8,642 nucleotides of DNA from Streptosporangiaceae bacterium (GTDB lineage: Bacteria; Actinomycetota; Actinomycetes; Streptosporangiales; Streptosporangiaceae). This document shows positions 5,685 through 8,642 of this stretch, piece after piece. The DNA lies in NCBI GenBank assembly GCA_030045295.1, contig JASIGD010000618.1, positions 1 through 8,642 on the forward strand, in the 5' to 3' direction. Numbering within the stretch: the first letter of the stretch is position 1; each line of letters begins with the position of its first letter. The notes under the pieces are model-generated. The model saw nothing but the letters and a program-made list of their open reading frames with translations. It was not told the DNA's origin and did not search any database. A program made the translations under genes and the position numbers.

Positions 5685-6481
5685 GCGCTGTGATCGGTTT
5701 GTTCGGCCGGCTTGTCCCGCTGCCGGGGCTCGCCACCGGTCGCCTCCAGGTAGGCGTCGACGATCGCGGGGACGTCCTCCCCCTGCATCATGACCTGGCC
5801 CTTCTCCAGCCAGACGACCCGGTTGCAGCTTGCCTCGATCTCGGCCAGGTTGTGCGCGACGAGGAATACCGTGCCCGCCTCCCGGCGCAGCTGGATGATC
5901 TTGTCGTGGCTCTTGGCCCGGAAGCTGGCGTCTCCGGTGGCCAGCGCCTCGTCGATCATCAGGATCTCGTGGGTCTTGGCGGCCGCGATCGAGAACCGCA
6001 GCCGCTGGGCCATGCCGGTGGAGTAGGTCCGCATGGGGTAGTCGACGAAGCTGCCCACCCCGGAGAAGTCCACGACGGATTGGTACCGGTCCTTGACCTC
6101 CTGCGGGGACATGCCCATGGCCAGGCAGCCGAGCACCACGTTCCGTTCGCCGGTCAGGTCATCGAGCAGCGCCGCGTTGACGCCGAGCAGGGCGGCCTGC
6201 CCGCTGGTGTACACGCAGCCCTGCTCGGGCGGCAGCAGGCCGGCGATCGCCTGCAGCAGCGTGGACTTGCCCGACCCGTTCCTGCCGATGATCCCGATGG
6301 CGTCGCCATGATTGACGACGAACGAGACGCCCCTGATGGCGTGCACCTCGCGCACGGACGGGCGGCGCTGGCGCTTGACCATTCGCATGAGCGCCGTCGC
6401 CGCGGTGCCTTTATTGCCGCCGGCCCCGAACACGCGGTAGACGACGTGCAAGTCGTCGACGATCACGGTGGGGGTAGCCAT
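5681..6481 (-). CDS. ABC transporter ATP-binding protein, polysaccharide/teichoic-acid export type (TagH/Wzt-like)
   Basis: This 266-aa cytosolic ATPase carries Walker A GRNGSGKST (66-74), the export-subfamily signature YSTGMAQRL (153-161, in place of LSGGQ), Walker B ILMIDEALATGD (173-184; Asp177, Glu178) and H-loop His210. The STGM signature and the GDASFRAK segment after Walker B are typical of the ABC-2 family ATPases TagH, Wzt and RfbE, which power export of teichoic acid, O-antigen or galactan across the inner membrane. The protein ends soon after the nucleotide-binding domain, so it lacks the large C-terminal substrate-binding domain of long Wzt proteins. No permease is in the window: the gene converges on the kinase on one side and diverges from a regulator on the other. 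The ATG has no good Shine-Dalgarno; TAACGT 7 nt upstream suggests a leaderless mRNA. The substrate is not known. Confidence 0.9.
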   Translation of the reverse strand: MATPTVIVDDLHVVYRVFGAGGNKGTAATALMRMVKRQRRPSVREVHAIRGVSFVVNHGDAIGIIGRNGSGKSTLLQAIAGLLPPEQGCVYTSGQAALLGVNAALLDDLTGERNVVLGCLAMGMSPQEVKDRYQSVVDFSGVGSFVDYPMRTYSTGMAQRLRFSIAAAKTHEILMIDEALATGDASFRAKSHDKIIQLRREAGTVFLVAHNLAEIEASCNRVVWLEKGQVMMQGEDVPAIVDAYLEATGGEPRQRDKPAEQTDHSA

Positions 6482-6488
6482 ACCTGAG

Positions 6489-6494
6489 ACGTTA
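6489..6494 (-). promoter_or_regulatory. Candidate -10 box of a leaderless ABC ATPase mRNA
   Basis: On the minus strand this reads TAACGT, a TANNNT -10 ending 7 nt before the start codon (6479-6481), which places the transcript start at or next to the ATG. Only a weak AGG directly precedes the ATG. No clear -35. Confidence 0.4.
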
Positions 6495-6574
6495 CCGTGC
6501 CCGCGGCAGGTGCCGGTGCCACCGGAGGTTTGCGTGAGACGCCGTTACCGCAGCGATATCTACGGGGTTCACGT

Positions 6575-6600
6575 GTTTCCACGGCGCCTAGACGGGGCAT
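6575..6600 (+). promoter_or_regulatory. Candidate SigF/SigB-type promoter of the RsbW-like gene
   Basis: GTTT (6575-6578), a 16-nt spacer, then GGGCAT (6595-6600). From memory, the SigF/SigB-family consensus is GTTT-N15-17-GGGTAT, so this differs at one base. The start would fall near 6607, leaving about 40 nt of 5' leader before the ATG at 6648. Placing such a promoter ahead of an anti-sigma-type gene is a known autoregulatory layout in these systems. Confidence 0.45.
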
Positions 6601-6647
6601 TTCCGCTCGTAGGTTCGCTGAAGGCAGGCAGCCGGGCTGCGACTGAC

Positions 6648-7091
6648 ATGGAGGTGACTGAGTCGAGCGTCCTCGTACTCCCGTTCAGCGCTGCAAGCGT
6701 CGGCGTGGCCCGGCGGCGCCTGGTGTCAGACCTTCTCGAGGCGGGCATCTACGGCCCCACGGTCACCGACGCCGCGGTCGTGATCAGCGAGCTGTTGAGC
6801 AACGCCCTGCGCCACGCGAAGCCGCTGCCCGGTTCGAGCATCCGCGTGGCCTGGCACCTCGACGCCGGCAGCGTCCAGGTCTCGGTCAGCGACGGTGGCG
6901 GGCCCACCCGGCCTGAGCTGGGCGAACCAACCCAGTCCACCACCGGCGGCCGTGGCCTGCGGATCGTGGACAGGCTTTCGCGGCGCTGGGGCGCACACAG
7001 CGACGACGAGGGCACCACCGTGTGGGCCGAGGTCGAGGTCCGGCAGATGACCACGGTGGCCGTGCCGGTAGTCGCGGCGGAGAGCGGCTAG
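6648..7091 (+). CDS. RsbW/SpoIIAB-like ATP-binding regulatory protein (HATPase_c_2 family)
   Basis: This is a 147-aa single-domain GHKL ATPase with no HisKA, so it is an anti-sigma-type serine kinase or a relative rather than a sensor kinase. The N-box SELLSNALRHA (47-57) has the expected Glu48 and Asn52. The G1 box is VSDGGG (80-85), and the G2 box TGGRGLRIVDRLSRRWG (99-115) is followed by TTVWAEV. Such proteins bind a sigma factor or other target and phosphorylate a STAS partner; a STAS gene follows 103 bp downstream, the likely partner. I chose the ATG at 6648 because family similarity begins there (SVLVLPFSAASVGVARRRL), although the frame stays open back to 6468. No close Shine-Dalgarno exists; purines at 6621-6628 are separated from the ATG by a small hairpin. 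The C-terminal 15 residues extend past the domain. The sigma target is unknown. Confidence 0.87.
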   Translation: MEVTESSVLVLPFSAASVGVARRRLVSDLLEAGIYGPTVTDAAVVISELLSNALRHAKPLPGSSIRVAWHLDAGSVQVSVSDGGGPTRPELGEPTQSTTGGRGLRIVDRLSRRWGAHSDDEGTTVWAEVEVRQMTTVAVPVVAAESG

Positions 7092-7181
7092 GCCCGAACC
7101 GATCATGCCCCGGTCAGATGAATCGGGGAACTCTCAGCGTGCGTTCAGGATAGCCACCTGGCTTCCGGGCGCACGGCGCGG

Positions 7182-7187
7182 TAAGGT
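7182..7187 (+). promoter_or_regulatory. Candidate -10 box of a leaderless STAS mRNA
   Basis: TAAGGT fits TANNNT and ends 7 nt before the GTG at 7195, so transcription would start at the start codon. No Shine-Dalgarno at proper spacing other than the AAGG within this box; -35 weak. Confidence 0.4.
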
Positions 7188-7194
7188 TCGGCTC

Positions 7195-7569
7195 GTGGAG
7201 CTCAATGTCTCAAGTCGATTTCACGATGATTACACAATCGTGACCATCTCCGGTGAGATCGATCTCTATACCGCTCCGCGGCTGCACAGCGAGCTGGTCG
7301 GCGTGCTGGATGACGGCATGCCCGGACGGGTGGTGATCGACATGTCGGGCGTGGAATTCTGCGACTCGACCGGCATGAACGTGCTGCTGTCCTGCCTGCG
7401 CCGTGCGCGTGAGCGGGGCGGTGAGCTGGAGATCGCCGCCCCGAGGCCCGCGGTCCGCAAGATCCTGCAGGTCACCGGGCTTGACTCGGTTTTCACCCTG
7501 GTAACGGACGCGGACCTGGGGGATCTGAGCCAGCTCGACGGGTCCAAGCCCGCCGTGCCGCACAACTAG
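7195..7569 (+). CDS. STAS-domain anti-anti-sigma factor (SpoIIAA/RsbV/BldG-like)
   Basis: This 124-aa protein is nearly all one STAS domain. VTISGEIDLYTAPRLHSEL (16-34) forms the first strands. FCDSTGMNVLL (55-65) carries the conserved phosphorylatable serine, Ser58, right after Asp57. LEIAAPRPAVRKILQVTGLD (78-97) completes the fold. In this family the unphosphorylated form frees a sigma factor by binding its RsbW-type inhibitor, and the kinase inactivates it on this serine. I placed the start at GTG 7195, which gives the normal family length. An ATG at 7105 would add 30 residues with no family resemblance and no Shine-Dalgarno. The RsbW-like gene just upstream is the natural partner, although the usual order is antagonist first. 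The spacer holds its own candidate promoter, so the two may be expressed separately. Confidence 0.92.
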   Translation: MELNVSSRFHDDYTIVTISGEIDLYTAPRLHSELVGVLDDGMPGRVVIDMSGVEFCDSTGMNVLLSCLRRARERGGELEIAAPRPAVRKILQVTGLDSVFTLVTDADLGDLSQLDGSKPAVPHN

Positions 7570-7582
7570 GGTTCCGCTGACC

Positions 7583-7588
7583 TAAGAT
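7583..7588 (+). promoter_or_regulatory. Candidate -10 box of a leaderless glycosyltransferase mRNA
   Basis: TAAGAT fits TANNNT and ends 6 nt before the ATG at 7595. No Shine-Dalgarno precedes the ATG. The box sits in the 25-bp gap after the STAS stop. No clear -35. Confidence 0.4.
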
Positions 7589-7594
7589 CGGCCC

Positions 7595-8305
7595 ATGCCA
7601 GAAGGGCCGCGGTCCGGCGATGTCGCGGTGATCATCCCGGCGCGGAACGAGGCGGACCGCATCGAGGCGACCGTGCGGGCGGCGGCCGGGATCGCCGGCG
7701 CCGCGCTGGTGATCGTCGTGGACGACGGCTCGGCGGACGCCACCGCCGCCGCGGCGCGGCGCGCGGGTGCCGTGGTGGTGCCGCACGCCAGGAACAGGGG
7801 CAAGGCCGCCGCGATGGAGACCGGCGCGGAAGCGGTCCGCCTGCTCGACCGGCAAGAGCACCGGGACCACCCGCGGCACCTGCTGTTCCTCGACGCTGAC
7901 CTGGCGGGCACCGCGGCGCTGGCCGGCCCGCTCACCGATCCGGTGCTGGCGGGCACGGCGGACATGACGATCGCCGTGTTCACCACCACGGTCAAGCTCG
8001 GCGGGCACGGCCTGGTCGTCGGCCTGTCCGGGGCCGGCATCCGCCGGGCGACCGGATGGCGGCCGGCGCAGCCGCTGAACGGGCAGCGCTGCCTGACCCG
8101 GGCGGCGTTCGAGGCCGCGCGGCCGCTCGCCCACGGCTGGGGAGTGGAGACGGGGCTCACCATCGACCTGCTCCGCCAGGGCGCGCGGGTTACCGAGGTC
8201 GAGGTCGACCTCGCCCACCGCGCCACCGGTACCGGCCTGCGAGCCCAGCTGCACCGGGCGCACCAGCTCGCCGATGTGGCCCGGGCGCTTGCCACCCGCC
8301 TCTAG
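7595..8305 (+). CDS. Family-2 glycosyltransferase (GT-A fold), soluble
   Basis: This 236-aa protein has the nucleotide-sugar-binding half of a GT2 enzyme. VIIPARNEADRIEATV (12-27) is the first strand and turn. VVDDGSADAT (41-50) includes the UDP-binding Asp pair 43-44. RNRGKAAAMETG (66-77) follows. FLDADL (98-103) is the DxD metal site (Asp100, Asp102). Later, NGQRCLTRAAFE (162-173) and GWGVETGLTIDLL (181-193, with Glu185 a candidate acidic catalytic or acceptor residue) resemble the C-terminal half of GpgS-like and polyprenyl-phosphate sugar synthases. There is no membrane segment, so it acts in the cytosol or at the membrane face. The donor and acceptor cannot be told. It is about 90 residues shorter than mycobacterial GpgS. 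It lies between the STAS gene and pheA and is probably transcribed from its own promoter. Confidence 0.9.
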   Translation: MPEGPRSGDVAVIIPARNEADRIEATVRAAAGIAGAALVIVVDDGSADATAAAARRAGAVVVPHARNRGKAAAMETGAEAVRLLDRQEHRDHPRHLLFLDADLAGTAALAGPLTDPVLAGTADMTIAVFTTTVKLGGHGLVVGLSGAGIRRATGWRPAQPLNGQRCLTRAAFEAARPLAHGWGVETGLTIDLLRQGARVTEVEVDLAHRATGTGLRAQLHRAHQLADVARALATRL

Positions 8306-8306
8306 C

Positions 8307-8322
8307 CCGCGGCCGAGCGCGG
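8307..8322 (+). other. Small GC-rich hairpin after the glycosyltransferase gene
   Basis: CCGCG (8307-8311) can pair with CGCGG (8318-8322) around a 6-nt loop, directly after the TAG stop (8303-8305) and before pheA. It could be a weak tail-less terminator; GC-rich sequence makes such stems common by chance. Confidence 0.22.
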
Positions 8323-8330
8323 CGATGCTG

Positions 8331-8336
8331 CATTAT
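8331..8336 (+). promoter_or_regulatory. Candidate -10 box of pheA
   Basis: CATTAT matches TATAAT at four of six positions and ends 7 nt before the ATG at 8344, the same spacing as the candidate -10 boxes of the upstream genes. It overlaps the alternative ATG at 8335, and was one reason to prefer the later start. Confidence 0.33.
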
Positions 8337-8343
8337 GAGCACT

Positions 8344-8642
8344 ATGCCAGTTGCCTACCTGGGACCTGAGGGCACCTTCACCGAGGCCGCGCTGCGCGCG
8401 GTCGATTCCGGTGCCGAGCCGCTCCCCCGCCCGACCATCCACGCCACGCTCGCCGCGGTCCGTGACGGCACGGCCGAGCGGGCCGTGGTCCCGATTGAGA
8501 GTTCGGTCGAGGGAGTCGTCACCGCCACCCTTGATGACCTGGCCACAGGGAACGACCTGGTCATCGTCGCCGAGCTGCAGATTCCCGTGGCGTTCGCGCT
8601 GCTGGCCAGGGCGGGGGTCGCGCTGGGCGACATCAAGAGGGT
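8344..8642 (+). CDS. pheA: Prephenate dehydratase PheA, N-terminal part (runs off the right edge)
   Basis: About 99 codons are seen and the frame stays open to the edge. The protein begins MPVAYLGPEGTFTEAALRAV, the hallmark start of prephenate dehydratase. The second family block follows as VVPIESSVEGVVTATLDDLA (48-67). The enzyme converts prephenate to phenylpyruvate in phenylalanine synthesis, in the cytosol; full-length actinobacterial forms end in an ACT domain for feedback control by phenylalanine, which lies beyond this window. In block two most homologs read VPIENS, whereas here residue 53 is Ser (AGT). The start could also be the in-frame ATG at 8335 (adding MST). I prefer 8344 because a -10-like CATTAT sits 7 nt before it and conservation begins there; no Shine-Dalgarno supports either. 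No functional tie to the upstream glycosyltransferase is evident. Confidence 0.92.
   Translation, partial: MPVAYLGPEGTFTEAALRAVDSGAEPLPRPTIHATLAAVRDGTAERAVVPIESSVEGVVTATLDDLATGNDLVIVAELQIPVAFALLARAGVALGDIKR

Noticed and set aside
5690..6487. Plus-strand open frame opposite the ABC ATPase
   Set aside because: It mirrors nearly the whole ATPase gene, as expected from high GC at third positions; no domain seen.
6468..6647. N-terminal extension of the RsbW-like protein back to 6468
   Set aside because: No family similarity, no Shine-Dalgarno, and it overlaps the ATPase start and the candidate promoter.
7109..7129. CCCCG/CGGGG hairpin after the RsbW-like gene as a terminator
   Set aside because: The stem is only 5 bp with an 11-nt loop and no T-tract, and it competes with another pairing (7100-7127); too weak to call.
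7105..7194. ATG start adding 30 residues to the STAS protein
   Set aside because: Normal STAS length and the conserved N-terminus begin at GTG 7195; no ribosome site at 7105.

Overview
The window is an ordinary chromosomal segment of a high-GC Gram-positive actinomycete. The evidence is very GC-rich third codon positions, GTG and TTG starts, a tRNA gene without an encoded CCA, and the pstP-fhaB-fhaA signalling block beside a tRNA-Leu. The protein style resembles Streptosporangiales or Streptomyces relatives, but I cannot fix the genus by eye. No mobile element, CRISPR array or rRNA is visible. No stretch longer than about 170 bases lacks a gene.

Left part (1-1684): on the minus strand, fhaA, fhaB and the first 71 codons of pstP form a tightly packed operon. 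In actinobacteria this is the start of the cell-wall/cell-division Ser/Thr phosphorylation cluster, which usually continues with rodA, pbpA, pknA and pknB beyond the left edge. fhaA starts at a TTG behind a perfect Shine-Dalgarno sequence. A complete tRNA-Leu(CAG) lies divergently just upstream of fhaA.

Middle (1721-5677): a universal stress protein gene points left, and a two-gene operon points right. The operon is a GlcD/D-2-hydroxyacid dehydrogenase-type FAD enzyme whose stop overlaps (GTGA) the start of a soluble PAS-GAF-PAS histidine kinase. No response regulator is present, so the kinase is an orphan here. This coupled redox enzyme and sensor kinase is the most suggestive unexplained pairing in the window.

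Right part (5681-8642): a TagH/Wzt-type polysaccharide or teichoic-acid export ATPase, without its permease, converges on the kinase with only 3 bp between the stops. Divergent from it lie an RsbW-like ATP-binding protein and a STAS anti-anti-sigma factor, the parts of a partner-switching stress or sigma-factor regulator. A sequence resembling a SigF/SigB promoter lies just ahead of the ATP-binding gene. A family-2 glycosyltransferase and the 5' part of pheA (prephenate dehydratase) follow. Several genes in this part have a TANNNT-like -10 box 6-7 nt before the start codon and no Shine-Dalgarno sequence, which suggests leaderless transcripts.

I found no clearly novel multi-gene system. The best leads are the FAD enzyme/kinase coupling, the possible autoregulated partner-switching module, and the repeated leaderless promoter layout.
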